Shown here one piece after another: positions 22,772 through 34,109 of a DNA stretch of 64,000 nucleotides; within the stretch, counting starts at the first letter, position 1; every line of letters begins with the position of its first letter. The stretch spans positions 387,501 through 451,500 of the forward strand of contig JABMCL010002342.1 of assembly GCA_018857735.1 (NCBI GenBank), given 5' to 3'. The position numbers and the translations under genes were made by a program. Under the pieces are notes generated by a model, which was not told where the DNA came from, searched no databases, and saw nothing but the letters and a program-made list of their open reading frames with translations. Origin of the DNA: Alviniconcha marisindica (taxonomy: Eukaryota; Mollusca; Gastropoda; Provannidae).

Positions 22772-23115
22772 CCTTCTCATAGGACAAGCTTTGTCTGCAA
22801 GCTTATTCTGCTTGATCAGTTCCCCCCAAAAATAAAAAATAAAAAATGCAGCAGAGAGAGAGTGCATGGTGTGTGCGTGTGTGTGAGTGTGCGTGTGCAT
22901 GTGTGTGTGTCTGTTTGTGTGTGTGTGTGTGTTCGTTCTAGGCAGGGAAGGGAACAGGGCGTTTGCTAGTACAGTAGTCGAGCTCTGGTAGTAGAATCTC
23001 TAGATGGCAGTGTATCTGACCGGCCTCAGTGATTGTACAACTGGTTTCCGCGAACCACTTTCGCTACCTTGTAGATATCACACCGGTTTGAAAAATGTCT
23101 AGCGCGATCACTGGT
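22772..23115 (+). repeat. dispersed repeat family C, copy 2
   Basis: Same orientation as copy 1, with an internal TG/GT microsatellite (22860-22935) in the position occupied by low-complexity sequence in the other copies. The tail matches copy 1 closely around GAACCACTTTCGCTACCTTG. Confidence 0.7.
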
Positions 23116-23220
23116 ACTGGCTTTAATATTACACAAAAAAAACATGGCAGCCAACAGAAAGCACAGAATGATAATCAACAAACACAGTCTCCACATCCAA
23201 AGCTGAACAAAACAGCCCTT

Positions 23221-23223
<3 letters not shown>

Positions 23224-23279
<56 letters not shown>
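23224..23279. repeat. AT microsatellite
   Basis: About 56 bases of uninterrupted TA repeat, self-complementary and able to form a cruciform. Confidence 0.95.
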
Positions 23280-23282
<3 letters not shown>

Positions 23283-23394
23283 AATTGTGGAGCATATACA
23301 GTTCTGCCAGTGAAGTCACAGCTGCACACGTAACATGTAAAACACCTAACTCCAACAACTATTTTGCAAAAATGAAAGAAAATACTTCATTTTC

Positions 23395-23780
23395 CTTTTA
23401 AAGACGAAGAAAAGCAGATGAAAAAAAAACTGAAAGAAAGTGGGCAAGAAATTTTACACAGATATTTGAGATTGCATAAAAAAACAAAACAACAAACGAT
23501 AACACACCTTGTGCATTTAAACACTTCTGCACAAAAACCGGGCCTGAGCCTCCTCACCTCTTTTATCCGACAGCTGATGAAAAAGAAACAAAAAATACCT
23601 TGTTTTCCATTTAAAGACAAAGAAAAGCAGATGAAAAAGAACGGAAAGAAAGTGGACAAGAAAGTTTACACAAATATTTGAGATTGCACACACACACAAA
23701 AATTTAAACAAAAACAAACAAACAAACTCACACATCATGCATTTAAACTAACAATTCTGCACAAAAACTGGGCCGGAGCT
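23395..23780. repeat. ~225 bp tandem duplication, two units
   Basis: The unit containing TTTAAAGACAAAGAAAAGCA, AGTGGACAAGAAA, GATATTTGAGATTGCA and ACAAAAACTGGGCC(T/G)GAG occurs at about 23395-23580 and again at 23605-23780. Both are non-coding. Confidence 0.75.
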
Positions 23781-24654
23781 GCACCTCTTTTATCTGACAG
23801 CTGTAATAATGAAGAGAGAGCACCAGGGGAAGAGTTTCATAACCAAAACCAAGACTTACATATTTTATGAAGAGACTTTACAAGTAAGTATCTTAATTTA
23901 AAGGGGATCCCAGGCAAAGACATGAGCTGGACTGAAAACACAGACAACATGCACAGATTTCCGTTTGCATGTTTCACGTGGATTGTTCTTTTAATGTTTA
24001 TGATGCAACAAAAGTACTTTTCTGCCTTGAAATGAAATGTAAGCTCCTCAGGGCACAGCCATGTTGGTTCGCTCTTTAATTAATTAATGAAGAGCAGAAA
24101 AAGGTTGCGGCTCATGTGTACTCTACACTTTTTTATCACACATGCCAGATTGCGACATCACAAACTTGGAAACAAAAGAAAAAGAAAAGATTTTTTTTTT
24201 TTTTTTTTTTTAAATGAAAAAAATGGCAGCATATAAAAATGACAGTATATACAGCTGCCTTTCAAATGTCAATTTAATTATTTTATTAAGAAACCAGACC
24301 ATAAATTATTTTATTAGGAAACCAGACCATAAAGTGACTAAAAGGTTGCTGAGAGTGTTTTGTTTTGTTGTTGTTATTGGTTGTGTATTTTTGTATGTGT
24401 TTAAAAAACAAACAACAACAGCAACAACAACAACAAAAAACACTATCAAAAGGATCCATGCTGCTGCTTTGCTTGGAGTTCCCTTTAACGCTACATGGTT
24501 TGCACATGGGGCTTGTTACCCTGCCCTGTGGGTATCCTGTTAACCATTTGCCTGCCTTTATGGCACTGTATGAAGTCCGTGGGCCAGTGTTTCCCATCTT
24601 TTCAAAAGACTTCTGCTGCAATGTGTGGGTGGATGTTGACATGTTTTTCCCTAT

Positions 24655-24847
24655 GTGTGTGTGTGTGTGTGTGTGTGCATGTGTGCGTGCATGTGTGTTT
24701 TCCATATAATACTTTACGCAAATTGTTTTGGTTGGACTGTGCTCTTCATGTGTACAGAATATCAAATTTTGGTTAATATGCATCATGTGAGCGCCCAGGG
24801 CGTTGATGAGCAAGCACTTGATAAACGTACCTTATTATTATTTCATA
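24655..24847 (+). mobile_element. LINE 3' tail with TG microsatellite
   Basis: A TG tract (24655-24690), then CATATAATACTTTACGCAAA, TTGTTTTGGTTGGACTGTGC and a terminal ATTATTATT, matching the tail at 62620-62760. No LINE ORF remains directly upstream. Confidence 0.75.
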
Positions 24848-24849
24848 GG

Positions 24850-25012
24850 ACATCCTGCTCAAATTCTGACTGTCCATGCATTCTCAGGAGAGGCCGGTTC
24901 TAGAAACTGACCATTTCTGGTTGGCCTAACCTGTCTGTGAAACTCTTTTTGGAAGGAACTGCACCAGCAGCACAAATTCTCTAGCAATGAAAGGGTTAAT
25001 AAAGCAATGGCA
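24850..25012 (+). repeat. dispersed repeat family G
   Basis: Shares ACATCCTGCTCAAATTCTGA, CTCAGGAGAGGC, AACCTGTCTG(T/C)(G/A)A and AAAGGGTTA with 57195-57425. Nature unknown. Confidence 0.65.
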
Positions 25013-25283
25013 TCTAACGTCACACCGCAACAAATCAAGGACACACCAATATTTTACCGCTATATCATAATAAAACACATCAAGAAAGCAGAAATCTTTC
25101 ATATAGCAGACTTTCATTCATTGCACATGGATGTTGTTGTTGTTGTGCAAATCACACAGTCCATAATTATGTTATGCCATGACACGAGACACAAACTCTA
25201 CAAAATGAACTAATTCTCCAGGTGTGACAGTCTTTTCCAAGTTCCCTGGCGCTTTATCTTAACAAGGTTCCACGGCCATGTCC

Positions 25284-25352
25284 TGAAACAGAACGAGGCC
25301 CAGAGCGGTGGTGCAGAATCAACACACAAGGGAGTTAATTAGTGCTTGAAAA
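25284..25352 (+). repeat. dispersed repeat family A, 5' part
   Basis: Contains GAACGAGGCCCAGAGCG and CACAAGGGAGTTAATTAG, matching the first half of the copy at 31097. Confidence 0.75.
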
Positions 25353-25849
25353 CCAATTTTTATTATCGATAGAGGCACAAACATATATATAGTTGTTTGC
25401 CGACAGTAAATAAAGTTGGTTAGGATTTTTTTAATTTTTTAATATTTTTTTTACATAAATTTCTATTGGTGCAATTGTTTTTTGTTGTTGTCGTTTTTAA
25501 CATAAATTTTAATTGGTGTAACTTGCTGACAATTGTAAGAGCAGTCTAATATGGTCAAGGAAACAATCCATGCCTTGCAAATCAGTGCTATAACCTGGGT
25601 GGACGTGAACGGTCGGACACAAAATTCCACAAGTTCACACTTGCTCACATTATTCCCATATTCTTAGTGTCTCAGTTTATGTGTATAGGAAGACTGCTGT
25701 CATAATATATACTTCCCTTGCTTGGGCGAGGGCTGGATGTAATTTTTTTATTTATTTTAAAGCATACATGTTTATCTATTACCCTCATGAATAAAGAATT
25801 TTAGCTTATATGTATGCTTGAGCTGTTCCAGCTCCGGTCAGAGATGTGG

Positions 25850-25892
25850 CCCTGATATAACCATCATGGTTGGCTGGGCGTGACATTTTCTT
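25850..25892 (+). repeat. short dispersed module I
   Basis: CCTGATATAACCATCATGG followed by TTGGCTGGGCGT. The module, or its reverse with CGCCCAGTCAACC and GGTTATATCAGGGCG, recurs in full or in part at about 12400, 26230, 26700, 31785, 42370, 51365 and 52880, and forms the 37822-38612 array. Confidence 0.7.
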
Positions 25893-26076
25893 CCCCCCCT
25901 TCCTTTTCGGACTCAGAGGGAGGTGGTGGTGTAGGGCGCTGCTTCAGTTAATGCGCTGGCTGTTAACATCTTGTCAACTGCGCAGGGTCACCTCAGCGTT
26001 GCCAAGGACAGCCCCAGAGTCAACACTCACTTCAAAACGCCTCCCAACGGCAAACCCATACCCAAGCTGGCAAACA

Positions 26077-26200
26077 AAAGGAGTCAATGAGCACTTGAAA
26101 GACGGTCACCTGAACACAACACCTAAGACCTGAATTGCCTACAGCGACTCCCGCCTGGAATGCAGGCACATAAACTTCCACCAAACATACATCCTCAAAA
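26077..26200 (+). repeat. dispersed repeat family A, diverged copy
   Basis: Contains GAGTCAATGAGCACTTGAAA, CACCTAAGACCTGAATTGCC and ACATAAACTTCCACC, diverged from the 31097 copy. Confidence 0.65.
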
Positions 26201-27492
26201 CAAAACAACAACATAAAAACCCAACAAAGTAAGTAAGTAACTTGGTGTTTTATGCCCAGAAAAACCCAACGAAGAACAACAACAACACCAACAAAAAGGC
26301 ACATACCGAGGTTGGGTGGAAAAACCCAACTTGACACAATCAGACAATACATGTATACATAACAATTACACACACACACACACACACACTCCAAAAATGG
26401 TAGTCCCTTCTGTATTGCCTTTGTGGGTACAAGGGCATAAAAATCTAGGAAACACTGGTATCATCAGCCCTTGCCCCATACCTTTCAAAACCAGGTGTTC
26501 TAAAAAAAAATATACCCCCCCAAAAAGTTGTACAAATAATGTTCAGCTGCATCATTGTGTGGACACTGAGATTGTAATTACTAACATGCACCCGAACGCC
26601 AGCCTTGTCACTTCACTCGGCAGCTCTGCTTGGCATGGATTGTCTCCCTTTATCCCACAGACAGCATCGCACATCTGGTAAGCAAGCACCTTGGTCTTTT
26701 ACGCCCAGTCAACCAGTAGCACAACAGGAAAACAAAGCAACAAATGAAAGATGGCACAGGTGATCAGTCACACGTTTTGCATGTCAAAAGTTCATCTCGC
26801 TTCCCAGTTCACACCGTCAAATAGGTCAAAATGGCTGGTTGCAAACTTTGGTATCTTTTTTATTATTTTTAAAGAGGAAAGAAAAAAGACATGTGCAGAT
26901 GTAGTTGCTTGTATATATGCATGCCTGTCAACCCATACAGTTTACCGGTATAAAATATATAAAAAATCATTATTTTGGGGGATATGGCCATATTGGAAAA
27001 TGGATACAGGAAAACATAATTTTCATGAGATTTTGTTGTGGTTTTAAACTGAGCAAAAAGACTGAAAAACTGTTGAATAAGCAGCCGACACACGCCATCG
27101 CCAAATGCACACTGACTGGCCTAGTGCAAAAGGCTAAGAAATCTCATCAGAAGTGAGATTTGAAGTCGTGCATGTGTATTTTGCACAACATTGCTTCTTC
27201 CTTCCACTGCCACACATGCCAGTTGGAATTCAAAACGCCGCTGCACCAGTAAAAAAACAAAAGACCCTGTCCTGCATAAGGGAAATACAGGTTCACAAGC
27301 TCTGGACTAAGGTTTACTCCCCAAAAGGGTTGACAGCTATGCATATGCACTGCATGCTTTGACACGTAGGCATCAACTGAGCAGCAAGTTGTGCACCCTG
27401 TGACCAGTTTCAGACTCAGAAGAACTGTATGAACCTAGTTGGGAGAGATGGTTGCACAGATCGGAGGTTGCAAAAGCAAGTACTGTCATGAT

Positions 27493-27880
27493 CACCACAC
27501 GGATGGGTGACTGTTAAGCGCCAGACTTTGCTCAGGCCTGCGCTAAGGTTTCTCCAGAGTCAAATTATGTGCAGACTCTACAAAAGAACTTTGAAGGAGA
27601 CTATAAATCTAGGTTCCCTGTGTGTATACACATGCAAAAAAAAGAGATCATATACATATGTTAAAGATCCAGTGTCAGCATTCAATGGATTAAGTAGAAA
27701 AACTAAAATAACCCAGTGGTCACTACCCCCCCCCCCCCCCCCACACACACACAAAAAAAAAAAAAAAACACAAAAAAACACCACCATATAAGTACAGTGA
27801 ACCTGCTTGAGAGTGAAGAACAGCACTATATAAAAGCACTCAATAATCATAATAATAATAATAAATTTAGCATTACTGGG
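27493..27880 (+). repeat. dispersed repeat family E (SINE-like)
   Basis: Landmarks are ATGTGCAGACTCTACAAAAG, GAAGGAGACTATAAATC, a segment like CACATGCAAAAA...GATCATA, GATCCAGTGTCAG, a C/CA/A low-complexity tract, and an end with AGCACTATATAAAAGCA then ATAATAATA. Other copies are at 34670-35150, 45600-45745 and, reversed, 58440-58640. The ATA-rich 3' end fits a LINE-mobilised SINE. Confidence 0.7.
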
Positions 27881-27914
27881 TTGAAACTGACTGACGATGA
27901 CAAAATCCACACAA

Positions 27915-29190
27915 AGAAAAGCACAGTTTTGGCAGTGACCAATTCAGCCCAGAGAAAAGTAGTTTCACAGCAACCAGCTCCACCCAGAGAAAAGTTAGAG
28001 CGCTGGACTCATGATCGAAAGGTCGGGGGTTCGAATCTCTGCAGGAGCAGTGGGAGAATTTTCTTCTCCAGGATCAATTTTCTGTGCTGACTCATTTCAG
28101 TATCCGTTCCACCCCCGTCTTTCCGCAGTAGCACATAAAAGACCCCGGTCATTCTGCCAAAAGTGCAGGTGGCAGGTTACAGCTAAACACTCATGCACCT
28201 TATGTATGTGGCTTTGCATGAAGTGACATGGTGCATAGTTGTATGGTGTACACAGAACTTGCGCTGAGACGGCATCAGTTTCATGTGGCTCCAGCCATGC
28301 CAGTGCTGTAAGTACACCACTTCGGTGGATATTCAAAAACGCGCTATAAAAAGCTATTCACTCATGTAGAATCGCATGCAAGCACAGTGAATCTGTTCAA
28401 GAGTGGAGAATAGCGCTATATAAAAGTGATCAACAGCAAAAATACAGTTTGACAGCAATGAGCTCACCGCAAGCAAAAGCACAGTTTGACAACGACCAGC
28501 TCCACCCAGAAGAAAGTACAGTTGGACAGCAAGTAAAAGTACAGCTGGACAGCGACCAGCTCACCATAAACAAAAGCACAGTTGGACAGTGGCCAACTCC
28601 CCACAAAGAAAAGAAAAGTTTGACAGTGGCCAACTCCCCACAAAGAAAAGCAAACAGTTTGACAGTGGCCAACTCCCCACAAAGAAAAGCAAACAGTTTG
28701 ACAGTGACCAACTCCCAACAAAGAAAAGCAAACAGTTTGATAGTGGCCAACTCCCCACAAAGAAAAGCAAAGTCTGACAGTGGCCAACTCCCCACAAAGA
28801 AAAGCAAACAGTTCCCATGGGAAAAGTTGGCCAACTCCCCACAAAGAAAAGCAAACAGTTTCACAGCGACCAACTCCCCACAAAGAAAAGCAAACAGTTT
28901 CACAGTGACCAACTCCCCACAAAGAAAAGCAAACAGTTTCACAGTGACCAACTCCCCACAAAGAAAAGCAAACAGTTTCACAGTGACCAACTCCCCACAA
29001 AGAAAAGCAAACAGTTTCACAGTGACCAACTCCCCACAAAGAAAAGCAAACAGTTTCACAGCGACCAACTCCCTGCAAAGAAAAGCAAACAGTTTCACAG
29101 TGACCAATTAACTCCCGGCCACAGAAAAAGAAAAGAAAAAAAGTTTTGACAGTGGCCACCTCCCCACAGAGAAAAGCACAGTAAGAAATT
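27915..29190. repeat. 39-bp minisatellite, interrupted by a SINE
   Basis: Two degenerate units at 27915-27990, then a SINE, then about eighteen units to 29190. The core is GACAGTGGCCAACTCCCC, ACAAAGAAAAGCAAACAG. Units between 28860 and 29090 carry TTTCACAGTGACC and are almost identical; those at 28600-28800 carry TTTGACAGTGGCC. The 13-codon period leaves five overlapping frames open on both strands, none protein-like. Confidence 0.9.
27993..28432 (+). mobile_element. tRNA-derived SINE
   Basis: Begins with a tRNA-like stretch GTTAGAGCGCTGGACTCATG with an apparent CAT anticodon, then a B box GGTTCGAATC at 28028-28037. A long tRNA-unrelated body follows (with AAAAGACCCCGGTCATTCTG and AAGTGCAGGTGGCAGG) and the end reads AGCGCTATATAAAAG. 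The first few tRNA bases, including most of the A box, are missing. It sits between units of the 39-bp minisatellite, so it inserted there. Confidence 0.8.
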
Positions 29191-29392
29191 TTCATAAATT
29201 ACAAACTTTTCAACAGACATAAAAAGAAGAAGTAAAAAACAAAAAAAAAACACACAAAAACCACACACTTTGACAACCATCAGTCCTCTACAGAAAAAAC
29301 AATAACGAAGAGCAGTTTCATCCTCACACTCTACTCTAACTGCACACCCTTTTGGTCATCATGCATGCTGCTTTTTAGAATCTGATACAGCA

Positions 29393-29412
29393 CCCCCCCC
29401 CCCCCCCCCCCA
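29393..29412. repeat. poly-C run
   Basis: About 19 consecutive C residues; unstable length expected. Confidence 0.8.
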
Positions 29413-30029
29413 CCATTCCCCCTCCCTCCCCTCCGGTCTCTAAACAGCCTGCAGAAGGTGCAGTTCCCCCTGTTAAGTTTAGCAAAAGGCCACAAAGTGA
29501 GATACCTCACAGAGTGATAGACTTGTGTGCATGTGACAGCGCAGTGCACAGCATCACAACACATTGTGCGTATCGACACGGGATGCATCACATTGTAAAT
29601 TTTCAAGTAGGCAAGCAATTTTTTTTTTTTTAAAGCTTTGATACACATTTTGTTTCTGTTCTACACTCCCCCCCAAAAAAACACACACACAATAACAACA
29701 GAACACAGAAATACAATTTTTAATCATGAGAAATGAAGGCAGAAGAGACTGCTGCAGTTCCATATGACGTGGGCCGCAAAGCTGTTTTTACACTAATGCA
29801 CAGCCAGCTAGGGGACTGCATGACTTCTCCCTACCAACTGACAGACAGCCTTCATTGAAGCCAGTCGTCAGGTGACATACATACAAACAAACACACCTCC
29901 GTTGACAGGCCCAGAGTACACAAAGTACATGGGCCCTGCTTTTTTTTTTGTTGTTGTTGAAAACATTCAGTCATGTGCCTTGGGGCTACTCCTTATTTCC
30001 CCCTGCCTCTTGAGGTCTCGGTCCTCACC

Positions 30030-30255
30030 AGTACCTCTTCGGAGCCAAGTTTAATGTCCACAGAGACCGTTCAGACTATTAGGGTCGGGGAGCCCAGGAC
30101 GGCCAGCTCAACTTTCCCACAGCTCCTGAGCTTGAACGTTGGGTTGCTCAGTTCAGTCAATGTTGTTTATGTCCACAGAGACTGCACAGACTATTCCCTA
30201 ACGAGGGAGTCCAGGACGGCCACCTCGACTTTCCCACAGCTCCTGAGCTCCGACA
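30030..30255. repeat. ~120 bp direct duplication
   Basis: GTCCACAGAGAC with CAGACTATT and then CCAGGACGGCCA, ACTTTCCCACAGCTCCTGAG occur at about 30056-30131 and 30169-30248. I see no protein in it. Confidence 0.75.
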
Positions 30256-30654
30256 ACTCAGCGTTAAACAAAAACTGAATTGGGTCTGCGTGGTTCGCAG
30301 GTGGGTTGAGACACTCAATGTGTCAGGAGAAAAAGCTGAGGTGACTGCCGGATCACATTAGATAGAAATGATAGCACAACAAAAACAGACCTTTAAAGGG
30401 CTGGAGAAGGGATCTGCTATGAAGTGGAAGATGTGGGATGAATCATAGATTTTGCCCCGATAGTCCTGGAGAAGGGAGTTAGTTGATGTCGAATGACAGG
30501 GCGTAAGATCTAAACACATAAAACGTTTTTAAGAAAGAACGCTATTACGACAAAACACAATAATAAATAATAAACACAATAATAAAAAATAATGGCATAT
30601 CTGTTACAAAAAAACACAACAATAAATAATAAAACACAATAATATTCAAGAATG

Positions 30655-30742
30655 TCATAATAAATAACATTCTTTTTAACCTTTTATGTGTCTGGATCTT
30701 CTTCCAGAATGCCTGCAATGATTCTCGTTTCAGATTTTTGAC
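30655..30742 (+). repeat. family F right end
   Basis: Contains ACATTCTTTTTAACCTTTTA, CTGGATCTTCTTCCAGAATG and GATTCTCGTTTCAGA, matching the right end of family F copies at 40080-40152 and 41740-41825. Confidence 0.6.
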
Positions 30743-31096
30743 ATGACATAAAAATTAATTAAAATGTGGTGTGGAGATGGAAGGACTAGACAAAGGAAAT
30801 TTGGAAACTTGGAGTTGTAGGACGCCAACTGACGTGATGTCAAACGACATGACATAAACCCATGCTGCGTCATTTATTCTGCTTGTCTAGGCTGGCAAGG
30901 CCATCTGGCTAAAAAAGTGAGAGGTCAGTTCTGTGCTGGGGTCCTCACAACACATCCGGCAAGAGCAACAGGGCAGCATCCTTCTCCCCTCCCTTCCCTC
31001 CCCCCTTCCCCATCCTTGTGTTTGAAATCAACATGTTTCATGTGCCGTAACAAATCACACAGAAAAGAAAACTCTATGTGAAACAAATCTGAAGTA

Positions 31097-31473
31097 GAAC
31101 GAGGCCCATGGCGCTTGTGCAGAATCAATGCACAAGGGAGTTAATTAGCGCTTGAAATATCCTGATCCAAGTATAACAACAAAGACCCGAGTCACCTACG
31201 GTAACTCTCACTTGGCATGCGTGTAAATACAAGGTACATAAACTCCACCAGGGGTACATACTAATTTTGAGGATGTACCTCTGGCGGACTTTATGTAACT
31301 CTCACCTGGCATGCGTGTAAATACAAGGTACATAAACTTCACCACCTCTGATGGGAGTTTATGTACCTTGTATTTACATGCATGCCAGGTGAGTTACTGT
31401 AGGTGACTCTGGTCTTTGTTGTACTTGTTTACGTATTTCAAGCACTAATTAACTCCCTTGTGTGTTGATTCTA
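31097..31473. repeat. dispersed repeat family A, head-to-head inverted pair
   Basis: A full plus-strand copy (31097-31275: GAACGAGGCCCATGGCG, CACAAGGGAGTTAATTAG, ACTCTCACTTGGCATGCG), a short second plus-strand piece (31295-31345), then a reverse copy (31351-31473) ending CTAATTAACTCCCTTGTGTG. The outer arms of about 120 bases are complementary, so a transcript would fold into a long hairpin. Confidence 0.8.
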
Positions 31474-31781
31474 TGTGAAACAATCTAACGCCAATATTTT
31501 CAGTTTATGAACTTTTGGTGTAATTACAGCGTTTGACGTTAAACAAACAAACAAACAAACAAACAAAAAGTACAGACATATTGTCAAGGTCAGTATGCTA
31601 GAATGAAACACAGAAAGTCCAACAAAATGTTGTTTTCTTTTTCTTTTAACACTGCTAGAATGTGCGTGATGAAGCACAGCATCTAGGAGCACAACGCCAG
31701 TAAAAACAACTGCCACACCTGCATCAGCGCAACCTTGATTTCCTAAACACCCACAAAAGTAATGAAGATGTAAGTAAGTAA

Positions 31782-31828
31782 CTTGGCATTTTACGCCCAG
31801 TCAACCAGTACGGTTATATCAGGGCGAG
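31782..31828 (-). repeat. short dispersed module I, reverse
   Basis: ACTTGGCATTTTACGCCCAG, TCAACCAGTACGGTTATATC and AGGGCGAG; the opposite orientation to the copy at 25850. Confidence 0.75.
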
Positions 31829-32539
31829 TAATGAAGATGGAATACTACAATCTGGTCACAATAATCAAAGATCAGATTCAGAAATATCAGTTTTCACAGA
31901 ACTTCACAAATCTTTAAAAAAATAAAATAAAATAAAATAAAAAAAAGCCATAGAAATCACATTCCTCTCTTCTCAAGAGTGCACCCTGACGTTCCGTCTT
32001 CAACTGATGGAATTCCAACTAATGTCTGAAAAATCGGATATCTACACAATGAGTTGGATGCAGTAAGCATTTTGAGAAAGGAATAATGAGCATCTGTACA
32101 CGCTAGGTTTAATTTGTTTCAGGATCACTCAGGGGTGTGTAAAAACTCAAAAGAGAGGGAGAGTGAGCCCTGTCCCTAATAGGCCATCTCGACTCCGTGG
32201 ACGTAAAGCACCAAGAAAGAAAGAAAAAGTGAGAAGGTCCCCCAATTCAGAAAAGTTTTTGATACTTATCTTCTGTGAGCAAAAAAAAAAGAAAAAGAAA
32301 AAAGTACTCTGAACTAAAAAGAGAAATCATTCTGCAAACTTTGAAGGCATCTCTACCCTTGTTAATGTCAACATTCATCTTCTTCATTTCAGTAGCAGTT
32401 ACAGAACCCATCTGATGTTTTCAAATTAGACACAGAAGTTCTACTGTTTATCCTCTTGGATGTTGGAACTGGATGTTTGTTCTTCCCTTTCCAAAGGTTG
32501 GGTCTGTGTGCCAGACACTGACCCTCTCATATTCCAAGA

Positions 32540-32707
32540 CCCCCCCCCCCCCCCCCCCCATCCCCCCTCTCTCTCTCTCGCACACACACACACACACACA
32601 CACACTGACCATCTTGTATTCCAAGAACCCTTTCTCTCTTTCACACACATGCACCAGACTCTGACCATCAAGTATTTAAGAACCCTCTCTCTTTCACACA
32701 CACACAT

Positions 32708-32790
<83 letters not shown>
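32540..32790. repeat. C run, CT and CA microsatellites
   Basis: A C run at 32540, a CT stretch, a short CA tract (about 32580-32606), then a long CA tract (about 32697-32790). Between the CA tracts a 50-base unit with CTGACCATC(T/A)(T/A)GTATT and AAGAACCCT is repeated. Confidence 0.9.
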
Positions 32791-32792
<2 letters not shown>

Positions 32793-33164
32793 GAATACAG
32801 CACACACAGCACACATTTTTTTGCTTTTCTTGCATGCATGTCACCAACTTACTCATAACCTTAGCAAGTTTCATGCAACATGAAAAGAACAAAAAAGCTC
32901 AATCACATACTCATCATTTGCATGTAAGTTTTGTAAGCATGTAAATTTTCACCACCATATGCCTGTCTTGTACTTGTCACTTGTCAACGGCAATTCTATG
33001 GAAACTCTGCACATTGTTTCAGTCTTGTCTGAATATATATCTGAGTGTTCTCATGGCCCCTTTTTATGTCTTCACTGGACGTTCCATTCTGTCAGCATCT
33101 GTTCTACTGAAGAGAGCAAACAGTCAAGCCCCAACATGTGGCAAGTGACACTATTTGGCAGTGT

Positions 33165-33835
33165 GTTGCAACTGAGAGATACAGAATTTGCATGTTGCGA
33201 TCAAGCGATACAACATCTGTGTGTTGCAATCAAGCAACACAAAATGTGCATGTTGCACTCGGGCAATACAAAATTTGAGTTGCGATCAAGCGATACAGAA
33301 TTTGTGTCCTGCACTTGCGTTGCAATCAAATGATACAAAATTTGTGTGTTGCAATCGAACGACACAGAACGTGTGTGTTGCAATCAAGTGATACAAAATT
33401 TGCGTGTTACACTCGAGCAATACAAAACTTGTGTGCTGCAATCGAGGGATACAAAATTTGTATGTTGCAATCAAGCAATACAAACTTTCTGCTGCAATTG
33501 AGTGATACAAAAATTGTGTTGCAATCAAGCAATACAAAATTTGCAAGTTGCACTCAAGCGACACAAAATTTGTCTGTTGCAACTGAGCGATACAAAACTT
33601 GTGTTGCAATCGAGCAATACAGAACCGGTGTGCTGCAATCGAGTGATACAAAATTTGCCTGTTGTGATTGAGCAATACAAAATTTGTGTGTTGCAATCAA
33701 GTGAGAATAACATTTTGTGTTGCAATCAACAGGTACAAAAATTTGCATGCTGTGATCAAGTGATACAAAATTTGTGTTGCAACCAAACGATGCAGAATCT
33801 GTGTGCTGCAATCGAGCGACGCAAAACTCAAGGAC
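33165..33835. repeat. 27-bp minisatellite
   Basis: About 24 units built on TGTTGCAATCAAGCGATACA then AAATTTG, with frequent changes such as CTGCAATCGAG and GCACTCGAGCAA. The 9-codon period produces overlapping open frames of 105-136 codons on both strands. Units differ a lot, so the array is older than the 39-bp one. Confidence 0.9.
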
Positions 33836-34109
33836 ACAAATCACAAACAAACCCACAACAAGAGCAGGCAATGTATCAATACAAAAAGTTTTAAAATGAT
33901 CAGATCAAGCTTTCTGAAGAGATTACTATCGCTGAACGAGGGCTGGCCGGCACACCTCAAGGCCAGCCACAGCTGACAAAGTAAAGAGAGGTCACGCAAT
34001 CTTTCCCGACGGTTAGTACCCGTGTTTCTGAAGTCACAAAAAAAGGCACACCTGTAATTGCCTGGAGCTCAGACTCTGCTAAGCCCAAGTCACAATAGAC
34101 GGGTGAGAT

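Noticed and set aside
27993..28065. Functional tRNA gene
   Set aside because: The B box is good, but the acceptor stem and most of the A box are missing and a long SINE body follows.
28440..29190. CRISPR-like appearance of regular repeats
   Set aside because: Units are contiguous without unique spacers, and the context is a eukaryotic genome; the same applies to the arrays at 20455, 33165, 37822 and 53158.
28430..29195. 225- and 243-codon minus and 220-codon plus open frames
   Set aside because: These are the longest open frames in the window but overlap each other on both strands and are due to the 39-bp repeat.
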